Positions 36,395 to 45,384 of a stretch of DNA of 64,000 nucleotides are shown piece by piece. Origin of the DNA: Collinsella aerofaciens (lineage in GTDB: Bacteria > Actinomycetota > Coriobacteriia > Coriobacteriales > Coriobacteriaceae); contig NZ_WWSY01000004.1 in assembly GCF_009876115.1 (NCBI RefSeq), positions 1-64,000 on the forward strand. Direction: 5' to 3'. The notes under the pieces were generated by a model. The model saw nothing but the letters and a program-made list of their open reading frames with translations, searched no databases and had not been told where the DNA came from. Made by a program: the position numbers and the translations under genes. How positions within the stretch are numbered: the stretch's first letter is position 1; every line of letters begins with the position of its first letter.

Positions 36395-37324
36395 CTAAGC
36401 AGCGAGATCGGATGCGTCTTGGTAGGACGCCATAGGACGGGTAGCACCCGCGACCGTGGTCACCAGATCGCGAACGCGGGAGAACGTGGCAGTGACCACC
36501 TCGTTGGCACGGCTGTAGTCGACATCGCGCTCGTAGAGCGAAACGAGCGCACGGCCCATGCCATAGGTGCCCGCGGCAGCAGTGAGCGCCTTGACGGCAA
36601 ACCCAATATGCGGCGTCTGCTTGACGAGTGCGCGGGTGACCGCGCGGATCACAAGACCGCCGGCAAGCACGCCCGCGACCTCATAGCCGCGCTCAGGCTT
36701 AATGCCGCGTCCAAAGACGGCAGCGAGCTCAAAGAGCATGCCCACCTGCGCCAGCGCCATAACGGGATAATCGGCGCCCGGCAAAAACACCAGCGCACCG
36801 GTCGCCATATTGGTGAGCGCGCACGAGGTGATGATACGATTGGCCGCCGCGATGCGCATAAAGGCAAAGTTCGCCGCAAAAGCCGTTTCCTTGTCGGTGC
36901 GATCGAGAATCCAGCGGGCAAGCGTCTCGAGCAGAAACGTCTTATCGGTTGCCGCCACCACGCCGAGCATGGGCGTGGAATCCTCGATAAACGGCACCTC
37001 CACAGCAGACTCGGCAAGCACGCACACGGGCGCGCCGGCGATCACGAGCTCCTGCACGGCACTCTCCAGGCGGTCGGAACCACACGAGAGCACCAGTACC
37101 ACATCGGTATCGGTCTTTGGAGCAATTCGCTCCTCCCCCAGACGCTCGACGCGCACAATGCCCGAGGTCGTCTGCGGCACAAAGGCGTCACGCACCGTCT
37201 CGGCCAGAAAGCGCGAGGCGGACGAATCCAGATAGACCGAGACGCGCACCGGCGTATCGGAATCCTTCTTAACGGACGCGCCCATCTTAAAAGCGCGGGT
37301 CAGCTTATCTACGGGAATTTTCAT
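36395..37324 (-). CDS. Uncharacterised DUF697-like protein
   Basis: I do not recognise a firm function. The 309-residue product has an N-terminal alpha/beta region (about 1-155) with alternating hydrophobic strands (VRVSVYLDSS, DVVLVLSCGS, APVCVLAES) like a degenerate GTPase or receiver fold without a P-loop. The C-terminal half has hydrophobic helical stretches (MIAAANRIITSCALTN-like region, LAQVGMLFELAAVFG) resembling the DUF697/YcjF family. GGAGGGG precedes the ATG. It lies between rodA and the radical SAM gene and is co-directional with mreBCD-mrdA-rodA, so a cell-shape link is possible but unproven. Confidence 0.7.
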   Translation of the reverse strand: MKIPVDKLTRAFKMGASVKKDSDTPVRVSVYLDSSASRFLAETVRDAFVPQTTSGIVRVERLGEERIAPKTDTDVVLVLSCGSDRLESAVQELVIAGAPVCVLAESAVEVPFIEDSTPMLGVVAATDKTFLLETLARWILDRTDKETAFAANFAFMRIAAANRIITSCALTNMATGALVFLPGADYPVMALAQVGMLFELAAVFGRGIKPERGYEVAGVLAGGLVIRAVTRALVKQTPHIGFAVKALTAAAGTYGMGRALVSLYERDVDYSRANEVVTATFSRVRDLVTTVAGATRPMASYQDASDLAA

Positions 37325-37342
37325 AGCAAACCCCTCCAGCGG

Positions 37343-38569
37343 TTACGCGGCGCCCGAACGATGCCGCCATATGGATTGTACGATACCCACCGTCAGCAGC
37401 TGAATCATCATCGAAGACGAACCGAAGCTAATAAACGGTAGCGGAATACCGGTAATCGGCATCATGCCAATGCACATGCCGATGTTTTCGAAGGTCTGGA
37501 ACGCCCACATGCCAACGATGCCCACACACGATAGGCGCAAGAACAGCGACTCACACTTAAAGGCGACGCGAATCGTCGAAAAGATCAGCAGCACGTAGAG
37601 GCATAGGAGCAAAAAGGAACCGCAAAAGCCAAAGGTCTCGGACAGGAAGGCGAAGACGAAGTCGGTGTGGAACTCAGGCAGAAAGCCGCCGGCCGACTGC
37701 GTCGCATGGCCCAAACCCTTACCAAAGAAGCCACCCGAGCCAACGGCGATAAGCGACTGCTGCAGGTTGTAGGCATCGTCCGAATCGGCATTATCGGGGT
37801 CGATAAAGACCGTCAGGCGGTTCATCTGATACTGCTTGATGAGCACATCGTGGCCGAGCAACGAATCAAAGACCGAATCGAGCGCCAGGACGAGGGCTAC
37901 CAGGCCCACGAGCAGGGCCAGGGTCGACAGCACCCATTCGCGGCGCGCACCGCTCATGCAGATGACGATAGCGCCCGAGACCAGCACGACCAGGCCCGAG
38001 CCCAGGTCGCCCATGGCGACGACGGCCAAAAACGGGATGGACAGCATGCCGCAGAGCTTGACGTAGTCGCGAACGGTATCGATGCGGCCGTTATACTGCG
38101 AGCCAAGCGTGGCAATAAAGAAGATGGTGATGAGCTTGGCAAGCTCGACCGGCTGGAATGTCAAGCCGATACCGGGAATCTTGATCCAGCCCGTCATGCC
38201 CAGACCGCCCGTATAGGACAGACCCGGAATCTTGGGCGAGAAGATCACGATCAGGTCGATGACGAGCAACGCCGTCGAGAAATTGGAAATACCGCGCAGG
38301 TCGGTACGCCAGACCAGCACCGCCAGCAACGCCCCGATACCAATTCCCAGCAGATGGCGTGAGAACGAAGCATCGGCCTTAAACTGCGAAGCCGACCAGA
38401 TAATGATGGCACCGTAGGCGACGAGCGCCACTGTAGCCACGAGCACACCGATATGCACCTTTTGGCGAAACGTGCCGCGCGAGGCCGAAAGTTGCTTGTT
38501 GACGCGGTCCAGGCTGCTGCGAGAGCCGGTCTTGGTTGAACGGAACAGATCCGCCGGAGAAAAATCCAT
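37343..38569 (-). CDS. rodA: RodA-type SEDS peptidoglycan glycosyltransferase
   Basis: RodA polymerises lipid II for side-wall growth with PBP2. About ten membrane helices are seen. The catalytic-type Asp lies in FLPEFHTDFVFAFLSETFG, and PITGIPLPFISFGSSSM is the SEDS signature near the end. A hydrophilic N-terminus of about 35 residues precedes the first helix. It starts ten bases after mrdA, its partner, and follows mreBCD; thus RodA rather than FtsW is likely. Confidence 0.93.
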   Translation of the reverse strand: MDFSPADLFRSTKTGSRSSLDRVNKQLSASRGTFRQKVHIGVLVATVALVAYGAIIIWSASQFKADASFSRHLLGIGIGALLAVLVWRTDLRGISNFSTALLVIDLIVIFSPKIPGLSYTGGLGMTGWIKIPGIGLTFQPVELAKLITIFFIATLGSQYNGRIDTVRDYVKLCGMLSIPFLAVVAMGDLGSGLVVLVSGAIVICMSGARREWVLSTLALLVGLVALVLALDSVFDSLLGHDVLIKQYQMNRLTVFIDPDNADSDDAYNLQQSLIAVGSGGFFGKGLGHATQSAGGFLPEFHTDFVFAFLSETFGFCGSFLLLCLYVLLIFSTIRVAFKCESLFLRLSCVGIVGMWAFQTFENIGMCIGMMPITGIPLPFISFGSSSMMIQLLTVGIVQSIWRHRSGAA

Positions 38570-38578
38570 CGCAACCTC

Positions 38579-40648
38579 CTATCGAACCGAAGAATCGCCC
38601 GAGGCCGAAGAGGTATCGGGCTCGTCATAAATCACGCCGAGCACGTCGCGCACGACATGCATCGCGGTATCTGAGCCACCGCCGCCCTGCTCCAGGACAG
38701 TAGCGATGACATACTTGGGATCATCGGCCGGTGCATAGGCGCAGAACCACGCGTATTCGTCCTCGCCGCTTTTCTCGCCCGTGCCCGACTTGCCGTATAC
38801 CTGCGGCGTCAGGGTGCCAAAGTGAGCCGCCAAGGACGTCGATGCCGTGTAAATCACGTCGTGCATGCCGTTGCGAACAAGAGCCAAATCCGAATCGCTG
38901 TTGATCTTGGCCTCCAGGCGCTTCTTCTTGCCTTTGCCGTTGTACTTATAGGCATCGCCGTCGCCATCGCGCGACACGGCAGACAAAAACACGTGAGGCA
39001 CGTACTGCTTACCGCCGTTGGCGAGGCCCATGTAGGCGCATGCCATCTGCAGAGGCGTCACCAGGATGTCGCCCTGGCCGATGGCAATGTTGGTCATATC
39101 GCCGGCATTCCACTTGCGGTCCTCGGCAGAGGCGTCGGTAAAGTACGACTCTTTCCACTCGGCATCGGGAATACGGCCCGCGCCCTCACTCGGCAGATCG
39201 ATACCGCAGGTCTTGCCTAGGCCCCAGCGACGAAAGACCTCCTGCAGGCCCTCGGAATGTTGATCGTCATAAAAGAAGGCCTTGCCCATGTCGTAGAAGA
39301 CGGGGTCGCACGAGTTGGCGATACCCGACTGCAGCGTCATGGTGCCGTGTCCAGACGTCAGCCAGCAGCGCTTGCCCCAAGCCTTGCCCAGGCCCGTCCA
39401 ATAGCCCGTGCAGTTGGTTGTCTGCGTTGAAGTGTAGGTTCCAAACTCAAGACCGGCCAGTGCCGAGAGCGGCTTGATGGTCGAGGCCGACATGTACTGT
39501 CCGCTAATGGCGCGGTTGAGCAGCGGGTGCGAACCCTTGTCATCATTGAGCTCGGTCCACACGTCATTTGAGACGCCGCCGATAAAGACGGACGGATCGA
39601 ACTTGGGCTCGCTCGCCATGCCCAGGATCTCACCATTGTTGGGATCGAGGCACACCACAGCGCCGTTGCCGGCATTGCTGTAGCCAGTGGTCTTGGCAAG
39701 CTCGATGGCGCTCGCCAGCGCCGTCTCACAGGCCTGTTGGATCTTAAGGTCGAGCGTGAGCTTAATGTCGGAGCCGGCCTTGGCGGGCACGGCGCCGGCC
39801 TGACCGGTCACATTGCCCGAGGCATCGACCTTGACGGTCTGCTCGCCACGAATACCCTGCAGCAGGTTTTCGTAGTAGCTCTCAACACCCGCCTGGCCCA
39901 CGATATCGCCCGACTGGTACGTAATCTTGCCAGCAGAAGCATCATCATCGCCAGAGGTTTTCTTATTCTGGGCCTCGAGCTGCTCGGAGGTAATGGTGCC
40001 GGTATAGCCCAAAATGTGACAGGCCGTCTCGCCATATGGATACTGGCGCTCGGTACGCTCGGCAATCTTGACGCCCGGGAACTCGCCGGCGTGCTCCTGA
40101 ATATAGGCAACCGTGGAGCGACGGACGTCCGTCGCGATGGTATGCAGGCTCTGGGCGCCCTCGGAATTGTCCTGAATATTGCGCAGCACCGCCACGTAGG
40201 GCATACCGAGCACGTTGGCAAGATGACGAACCAGAACCTCATCCTCGGCAAGGTCGCGGTAGGCCACGACAGCAAGTGAGGGACGGTTCTGGACAAGTGC
40301 CACGCCATTGCGGTCGAGGATGCGGCCGCGCACAGCGGGTGTGGTAACGGTGCGCGTCTGATTGCTATTAGCCTGCTTTTCGTAATAGTCCGACGAGACC
40401 ATCTGCATGCCCCACAGCTTGACGGCAAGCGCCGCGAACATCGCGCCCACACCCGTGGTGAGGATGGAGAAGCGGCCCTTAAAGGCGGTCGCCGCGGTAT
40501 TGCCCTCGCCCTCGGTGGCGCGCGGGGCCGTTCCATGCTGCGTATCGTAGGTAAAACGGGAATCGCCGCGACGCATGATGACCAGTGCGACCACGATGGC
40601 CACAACCAGCACGATACCGGCGATAATAACCGTCATCTGGGAAGACAT
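38579..40648 (-). CDS. mrdA: Penicillin-binding protein 2 (class B transpeptidase)
   Basis: PBP2 crosslinks peptidoglycan during elongation with RodA. The transpeptidase motifs are SASTIKPLSA (SxxK), NSCDPVFYDMG (SxN position, as SCD in PBP2 enzymes) and YGKSGTGEKSG (KSG). The pedestal region starts near PAVRGRILDRNGVALVQNRP. The N-terminus holds two hydrophobic helices: one at about residues 5-25 and one at about 62-82. Most PBP2 proteins have one, so the topology is unusual. The length is 689 residues. It lies between mreD and rodA. Confidence 0.93.
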   Translation of the reverse strand: MSSQMTVIIAGIVLVVAIVVALVIMRRGDSRFTYDTQHGTAPRATEGEGNTAATAFKGRFSILTTGVGAMFAALAVKLWGMQMVSSDYYEKQANSNQTRTVTTPAVRGRILDRNGVALVQNRPSLAVVAYRDLAEDEVLVRHLANVLGMPYVAVLRNIQDNSEGAQSLHTIATDVRRSTVAYIQEHAGEFPGVKIAERTERQYPYGETACHILGYTGTITSEQLEAQNKKTSGDDDASAGKITYQSGDIVGQAGVESYYENLLQGIRGEQTVKVDASGNVTGQAGAVPAKAGSDIKLTLDLKIQQACETALASAIELAKTTGYSNAGNGAVVCLDPNNGEILGMASEPKFDPSVFIGGVSNDVWTELNDDKGSHPLLNRAISGQYMSASTIKPLSALAGLEFGTYTSTQTTNCTGYWTGLGKAWGKRCWLTSGHGTMTLQSGIANSCDPVFYDMGKAFFYDDQHSEGLQEVFRRWGLGKTCGIDLPSEGAGRIPDAEWKESYFTDASAEDRKWNAGDMTNIAIGQGDILVTPLQMACAYMGLANGGKQYVPHVFLSAVSRDGDGDAYKYNGKGKKKRLEAKINSDSDLALVRNGMHDVIYTASTSLAAHFGTLTPQVYGKSGTGEKSGEDEYAWFCAYAPADDPKYVIATVLEQGGGGSDTAMHVVRDVLGVIYDEPDTSSASGDSSVR

Positions 40649-40661
40649 CTACGAGCCTCCC

Positions 40662-41228
40662 CTATTTGAGCTTACGGGTCTTGGGCTTAAAGCGCATACC
40701 CGTCTGGCGTCCGCCACGTGCGGAGAATCCATAACCGGACTGCGGCACGACGCCGGACATCAAAAACGGAATGGCAACCAGACCCGTCAGGATCGAAGAC
40801 GGCAGCGCATGGCCGAAGATCGCCACGACAAAGCTCGTCTCCAAACCCATAAACAGCAAGATGATGCTGTAGATCACATTAATGACGAACGCGAAGGCGC
40901 CCACCGTGATGCCGCGCGCACTCGGGGTACCGCCCGTCTGACCGGCGGCGCTATGCACCAGGGCAAAAGAACCCACGGTCAGCAGGAGCGACATAACGCC
41001 CACCGGCACGGCAGCGGAAAGGTCATAGAACAAGCCGCTGCAAAAACCGCACACGACGGCACGGGTCGGGTCGCCCGAGAACACGCTTAGGCACACCAGG
41101 ATAATCATAAAGTTGACGCGACCGCCCGCAATGGAGATCTGCGGTGCCAGGCCTGCCTGCAGCAGCACGCACACAATGGCGGCGATTACAAACGTGCGGG
41201 AGCTCATCCCCTGCTCGTGTAGATCCAT
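40662..41228 (-). CDS. mreD: Rod shape-determining protein MreD
   Basis: MreD is a small membrane protein of the elongation machinery. The 188-residue product has about five hydrophobic helices (VIAAIVCVLLQAGLAPQISI, VNFMIILVCLSVFSG, AVVCGFCSGLFYDLSAAVPV and others), and a basic C-terminus ending KTRKLK. The RxNF and D-x-S-type sites fit MreD. The ATG at 41228 has AGGGGG seven bases upstream; the ATG at 41234 is too close to it. Assignment rests largely on its place between mreC and mrdA. Confidence 0.9.
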   Translation of the reverse strand: MDLHEQGMSSRTFVIAAIVCVLLQAGLAPQISIAGGRVNFMIILVCLSVFSGDPTRAVVCGFCSGLFYDLSAAVPVGVMSLLLTVGSFALVHSAAGQTGGTPSARGITVGAFAFVINVIYSIILLFMGLETSFVVAIFGHALPSSILTGLVAIPFLMSGVVPQSGYGFSARGGRQTGMRFKPKTRKLK

Positions 41229-41239
41229 GGACATGCCCC

Positions 41240-42238
41240 CTATTCGCTCGAGCCGGAATCGGTCGTCTCGGACGTGTCGGAACTGTCATCCGGGCTCTCG
41301 TCCTTCGTCTTGGTCGCAGCATCGCGCGACGTTCCCTGCGGCGTGCTGTTGGCCGTGTTCACGTCCTCATCCGAGGCCGACTGTTCGTCGGTCAGCGAGG
41401 TAATGACCAGCACTTCCTCGTTGTTCTCGGCCGTCGTCTGGGCGCGCACCACAATGGTGTAGTACACGTCGTTAGCCGATTTCTCAACCGACGAGACGGT
41501 GCCGAGCGGTAGACCCTTGGGGAACACACCGCCAATGCCCGAGGTCACGATGATGTCGCCAACCTTAACGTCGGAATCGACGCTCACGTACTCAAGACGC
41601 AGCGTGCCGTCAGCCTGACCCTGCAGCATGCCCTGGGCGCGCGTGTCCTGCACCATAGCGGACACGCCCGAGTTCTCATCGCCAATCAGGCGCACGGTGG
41701 ACGTCTTGGCCGAGACCTCGATAATCTGGCCTATGACACCGGCAGAACTCGTCACAGGCATGTTGATGGTAAGACCGTCGGCAGAACCCTTATCGATGGT
41801 GACGGTCGAGGTCCAGGCATCGCCCGAAGCGCCGACGATACGAGCTGCGGTTGATTTGAGGTTGTAGGTCGACTGCAGGCCGACCAGCCCCTCCAGTCGC
41901 TCGGCGGTCTTTTGAGCCTCGGAGAGCTCGGCAACCTTAGAGGTCAGTTCCTCGTTTTGCTTCTTAAGCTCGTCAAGCGTGTCCTGCGACGCCGTAAGGT
42001 TAGAGAACACGTTACCGATCGCATTGAAGGGAGCCGCCACAGCCGAGCCCACAAAGCGCACCGGCGAGGTAATCGTCGTCACGCCCGAGCGCACGGCATG
42101 AATCGGTCCTGCCTCGCCCTCGCGGATGTAAAACGTGAGCAGCAACACCGAAATCAGGCTGAAAACAATCAACGGGCGCATACCCGTTGATTGTCGCTTG
42201 GTATTCAGATTTGTGGAGAAACCCGAAGATCGTGCCAA
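41240..42238 (-). CDS. mreC: Rod shape-determining protein MreC
   Basis: MreC is a membrane-anchored periplasmic/extracytoplasmic protein that activates PBP2-RodA. A basic N-terminus and one membrane helix (about 20-36) are followed by a coiled coil (about 85-120) and a beta domain with RIVGASGDAWTSTVTIDKGS and VITSGIGGVFPKGLPLG. A Ser/Thr/Asp-rich tail of about 55 residues ends the 332-residue protein. The start is TTG at 42238 with GGTGG seven bases upstream. It follows mreB by 21 bases. Confidence 0.94.
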   Translation of the reverse strand: MARSSGFSTNLNTKRQSTGMRPLIVFSLISVLLLTFYIREGEAGPIHAVRSGVTTITSPVRFVGSAVAAPFNAIGNVFSNLTASQDTLDELKKQNEELTSKVAELSEAQKTAERLEGLVGLQSTYNLKSTAARIVGASGDAWTSTVTIDKGSADGLTINMPVTSSAGVIGQIIEVSAKTSTVRLIGDENSGVSAMVQDTRAQGMLQGQADGTLRLEYVSVDSDVKVGDIIVTSGIGGVFPKGLPLGTVSSVEKSANDVYYTIVVRAQTTAENNEEVLVITSLTDEQSASDEDVNTANSTPQGTSRDAATKTKDESPDDSSDTSETTDSGSSE

Positions 42239-42259
42239 ATGGAATCCACCTTTTGGAAA

Positions 42260-43303
42260 TTAAGCATTGGTCTGGACGAAGCCGCCATCAAACGCATTGG
42301 CCTCGAGCACGCGGGCACAGCCGTTAACGACGTTATCGAGCGCCGTGGGGCTGACGTTGACCGAAACGCCGGTCTCATCGCGCAGGCGCACATCGAGACC
42401 GCGCAGCAGCGCGCCGCCACCGGTCAGCAAAATGCCGTAGTACATAAGGTCCGAGGCAAGATCGGGAGGCGTAGCGTCGAGTGCGTCCTTGACGGCCTTG
42501 GCCATCTCGTCGAGCGGCTTGTTGAGCGCGCGACGAATCTCCTCGCTCTCGATGCGCACGGTCTTGGGCAGACCGGTGATCACGTCGCGGCCGTTGACCT
42601 CGACGTCGAGTTCGTCCTTAAGCGGCACAGCGGAGCCGACCTTGATCTTGATGTCCTCTGCCGTACGCTCGCCGATGGCCAGGTTGTAGGCATCGCGAAC
42701 GTGCGTGAGGATGGCCTGATCGAACTCGTCGCCGGCAATACGGATGGACTGCGAGACGACGATGCCGCCCATAGCGATAACGGCAACCTCGGTGGTACCG
42801 CCGCCGATGTCGATGACCATGGAGCCGGTGGGTTCCTCGACGGGCAGGTCGGCGCCGATAGCAGCTGCCATAGGCTCTTCGATCAGATAGGCCTGGCGGG
42901 CACCGGCCTGGATCGTGGCCTCAAAGACAGCGCGCTTCTCGACCGACGTGACACCGGAGGGAACGCAGACGACAACACGCGGACGCGGAGTCCACGGATA
43001 GCGCTTCTCGGACGCCTTGTCGATAAAGTAGCGAAGCATGGCCTCGGTAACATCGAAGTCGGCGATGACGCCGTCCTTCAGGGGACGAACGGCCACGATG
43101 TTGCCGGGCGTACGGCCGAGCATGCGCTTTGCCTCGATACCGACCGCCAGGATGCGCTCGTCGTTCTTGTCGATGGCAACAACAGAGGGCTCGCGAATAA
43201 CGATGCCCTTGCCGCGCACGGAGACAAGCGTATTTGCGGTGCCGAGGTCGATGGCAAGATCGCCCGCATAGCTACCGAAGAACATATCCATCAAAGAAAA
43301 CAA
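42260..43303 (-). CDS. mreB: Rod shape-determining protein MreB (actin-like)
   Basis: MreB forms membrane filaments that guide side-wall synthesis. Actin-type nucleotide motifs are seen: DLAIDLGTANTLVSVRGKG, VIDIGGGTTEVAVIAMGG and LLTGGGALLRGLD. The 347 residues fit. An N-terminal MFSLMDMFFGS may form a membrane-binding amphipathic end. The start is a TTG at 43303 with AGGAG five bases upstream; an ATG at 43291 is an alternative. It is first in the mreBCD-mrdA-rodA run. Confidence 0.96.
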   Translation of the reverse strand: MFSLMDMFFGSYAGDLAIDLGTANTLVSVRGKGIVIREPSVVAIDKNDERILAVGIEAKRMLGRTPGNIVAVRPLKDGVIADFDVTEAMLRYFIDKASEKRYPWTPRPRVVVCVPSGVTSVEKRAVFEATIQAGARQAYLIEEPMAAAIGADLPVEEPTGSMVIDIGGGTTEVAVIAMGGIVVSQSIRIAGDEFDQAILTHVRDAYNLAIGERTAEDIKIKVGSAVPLKDELDVEVNGRDVITGLPKTVRIESEEIRRALNKPLDEMAKAVKDALDATPPDLASDLMYYGILLTGGGALLRGLDVRLRDETGVSVNVSPTALDNVVNGCARVLEANAFDGGFVQTNA

Positions 43304-43363
43304 CGCAACTCCTGATGTGTTGGATGATTGCTGGAAAACTACTAGCTCATCATACTAGCGCAA

Positions 43364-43396
43364 GCCCGGCACCTCACTTGCGGTGAAGCGCCGGGC
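43364..43396 (-). terminator. Likely terminator hairpin after the TPR gene
   Basis: GCCCGGCGCTTCAC (43396-43383, minus) pairs with GTGAGGTGCCGGGC (43377-43364) with two G-U pairs and a 5-base loop. The following tract TTGCGC is poor in T, so termination may be partial. Confidence 0.6.
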
Positions 43397-43418
43397 AAAG
43401 CTAAATCCCATAAGGTCA

Positions 43419-44723
43419 CTACTGGTTGTCAGCAGCCGAGAAATCCATATCGAGGGAGGAAACGGCCCAGCCGATATGGTTGTCGGAGCGCACGAATTTG
43501 ACGGTGTACTCCTGCTCGCCGCCCTTGGACAGCGATGCCTTCACCTTAGCGGTCGTCTCGGTCATGGACTGATCCATGCCCTCGACGGACACGGTGGCAC
43601 CCTGCGGAATCGAGGAGATGATCATCGACTTAGCGTCCTCGGACAGGTTCGAGGCCAGGCAAGACTCGGCCTTTGCGGTGTCACCGTCGCCGGCAGCCTG
43701 GAACAGATCGGTAACGACAGACTCCTGAGACGGGAAGCCAAAGCCGCGCGTGTAGGCAAAGCCCAGACCGCCCGCGGCGATCAAAATGAGCAGAAGCAGC
43801 ACGATGAAGACTTTGAGACCCGTGTGGCGATGGCGACGACGGACCTTGGCCTGCTTACGATCCTGACGGTCCTGCTGGACCATCTCGGACTCGGACAGCG
43901 TAAAGAAGCCGGTGTCCGAGGGATCGGGCATAAACTGACCGGTCGCGCCCGTAGGATCGAGAGGATCGACGGCAGGAGCGTCCATCGTGGGCGCCGGAGC
44001 CGTGGCCATAGCCGTCTGGGCAGACAGCGCGGCAAGCGAATCGTGCACGCGGGCAAGCTCATCGGCCTGCTCGGAGGTGAGCTGGTAGATGCCATCGGCA
44101 GTAGCGGCGTTAAAGGCGTCGAGTGCGTCGGAGGGACGGCCGGCGGCAGAAAGCGCCTGACCCATGCCGGCGTTAAGCGCACGCGTGTCGTCGCGAGGGC
44201 CGGCAAAGTCGATAGCCGTGCGGTAGGTCTCCACGGCATCCGCCGGACGGCCGAGCTTAATGAAGCAACAACCGAGCTCGCCGAGCGCGGCGGCAGGAGC
44301 CGGATTGGCGCCGTCGATGGCAGCCTGACGGAAGGCGGTTCCCGCGTTGGCATAGTCGCCCGATTGGAACAGCGCATTGCCCAGGCCCAGATAGGCCTTG
44401 AACGGCGTGGCATAGGAAGCATCCTGCGTAGCGGCAGAGAACGCCTGGGCGGCCGTCGTGTAGTCGCCCACGGCGGCGAGCGCCTTGCCGCGGTTGGTGA
44501 GCAGCGCGCCGCGCTTGCCGTAGGTGCCGTCGTTGAGGGCGGCGGCATAGGCCTCGGCGGCCTCGGCATACATGCCCAGGTGCATCAAGGCGTTGCCACG
44601 AAGGTGATCGGCCTCGCCCATAATCTCATCGGGAGTCTTTGCCGCCCCAAGCATCTGGGCTGCAGCGGAAAAATCACCCGCGCGGTAAGCGGCGCGGCCC
44701 TGTTGGATCAGCTGGCTATTCAA
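43419..44723 (-). CDS. TPR-repeat protein with one membrane span and an extracytoplasmic domain
   Basis: I do not recognise a named family. The cytoplasmic N-terminal part (about 1-225) has five or six TPR-like helix pairs (GRAAYRAGDFSAAAQMLG, GNALMHLGMYAEAAEAYA, GNALFQSGDYANAGTAFRQA and so on). A basic stretch (KQAKVRRRHRHTGLK) precedes a membrane helix at about 305-325. The C-terminal 105 residues lie outside and look like a small alpha/beta domain of the DUF4878 type (VVTDLFQAAGDGDTAKAESC). The start is TTG at 44723 with AGGGGA nearby. It follows ppiB by 11 bases, so they share a transcript. An envelope scaffold or sensing role is only a guess. Confidence 0.8.
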   Translation of the reverse strand: MNSQLIQQGRAAYRAGDFSAAAQMLGAAKTPDEIMGEADHLRGNALMHLGMYAEAAEAYAAALNDGTYGKRGALLTNRGKALAAVGDYTTAAQAFSAATQDASYATPFKAYLGLGNALFQSGDYANAGTAFRQAAIDGANPAPAAALGELGCCFIKLGRPADAVETYRTAIDFAGPRDDTRALNAGMGQALSAAGRPSDALDAFNAATADGIYQLTSEQADELARVHDSLAALSAQTAMATAPAPTMDAPAVDPLDPTGATGQFMPDPSDTGFFTLSESEMVQQDRQDRKQAKVRRRHRHTGLKVFIVLLLLILIAAGGLGFAYTRGFGFPSQESVVTDLFQAAGDGDTAKAESCLASNLSEDAKSMIISSIPQGATVSVEGMDQSMTETTAKVKASLSKGGEQEYTVKFVRSDNHIGWAVSSLDMDFSAADNQ

Positions 44724-44734
44724 GGAAGTCCCCT

Positions 44735-45277
44735 TTACTCGTGAACGATCTCGACATGGACGATCTCGTCGCCGGCACGCAGCTGCGAAATCACATCGAG
44801 ACCCTCGACCGTGGTACCAAAGACGGTGTAACCAGAATCGAGGTTATGCTGGGCACCCAGGCAGAAGTAGAACTGCGAACCCGCGGAATCGGGATCCATG
44901 GAGCGTGCCATGGCAAGGGCGCCATCGACATGGCTGTTGCGCGGATTGGTGGCAAACTCGCCCTTGATGCAGTAGCCAGGGCCACCGGTACCGGGCATGC
45001 CGTCGGGGCCCTCAAGACCGGCAGCGACGTCGGCGCCGGACATGTCGCGGGTATTGGGGTCCCCGCCCTGGATAACAAAACCGGGCACATAGCGATGGAA
45101 CTTAAGGCCATCATAGAAGCCCATCGTGGAAAGCTCGCAGAAGTTCGCGACATGAATGGGAGCGCCCTCGCCGTCAAACTTGACCTTGATGGTACCCTTC
45201 GACGTCTCGATTACGGCGCACTCGTCGCCGACAAGCTGATACTCGGGCGTGTAGAGCTCTTTCTTAAAACCAAACAT
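44735..45277 (-). CDS. Cyclophilin-type peptidyl-prolyl isomerase
   Basis: This enzyme catalyses cis-trans proline isomerisation. The fold is seen in FCELSTMGFYDGLKFHRYVP, FVIQGGDPNTRDMSG and SQFYFCLGAQHNLDSGYTVF; the catalytic Arg is in FHRYV. The product is 180 residues and has no signal peptide, so it is cytoplasmic. It starts at the ATG at 45277 with AAGGAA upstream, and is the first gene before the TPR gene. It is similar to PpiB of Gram-positive bacteria. Confidence 0.93.
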   Translation of the reverse strand: MFGFKKELYTPEYQLVGDECAVIETSKGTIKVKFDGEGAPIHVANFCELSTMGFYDGLKFHRYVPGFVIQGGDPNTRDMSGADVAAGLEGPDGMPGTGGPGYCIKGEFATNPRNSHVDGALAMARSMDPDSAGSQFYFCLGAQHNLDSGYTVFGTTVEGLDVISQLRAGDEIVHVEIVHE

Positions 45278-45316
45278 GTGGTTCCTTCCTCGTGCGTTTA
45301 AAGCATATTTGTACGA

Positions 45317-45346
45317 ATTGTAGCAATAAGCACGGGCTTACATCAA
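45317..45346 (-). promoter_or_regulatory. Promoter for the cyclophilin-TPR pair
   Basis: TTGATG (45346-45341, minus), an 18-base spacer and TACAAT (45322-45317) form a good sigma-70 promoter about 40 bases before the cyclophilin ATG. Confidence 0.65.
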
Positions 45347-45384
45347 TTGCGCACGTAGGTTATGCCGACTATGGCGAACTAATT

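Noticed and set aside
43304..43363. A promoter for mreB in the gap after the TPR gene
   Set aside because: TATGAT is present but no matching -35 was found, so I do not call it.
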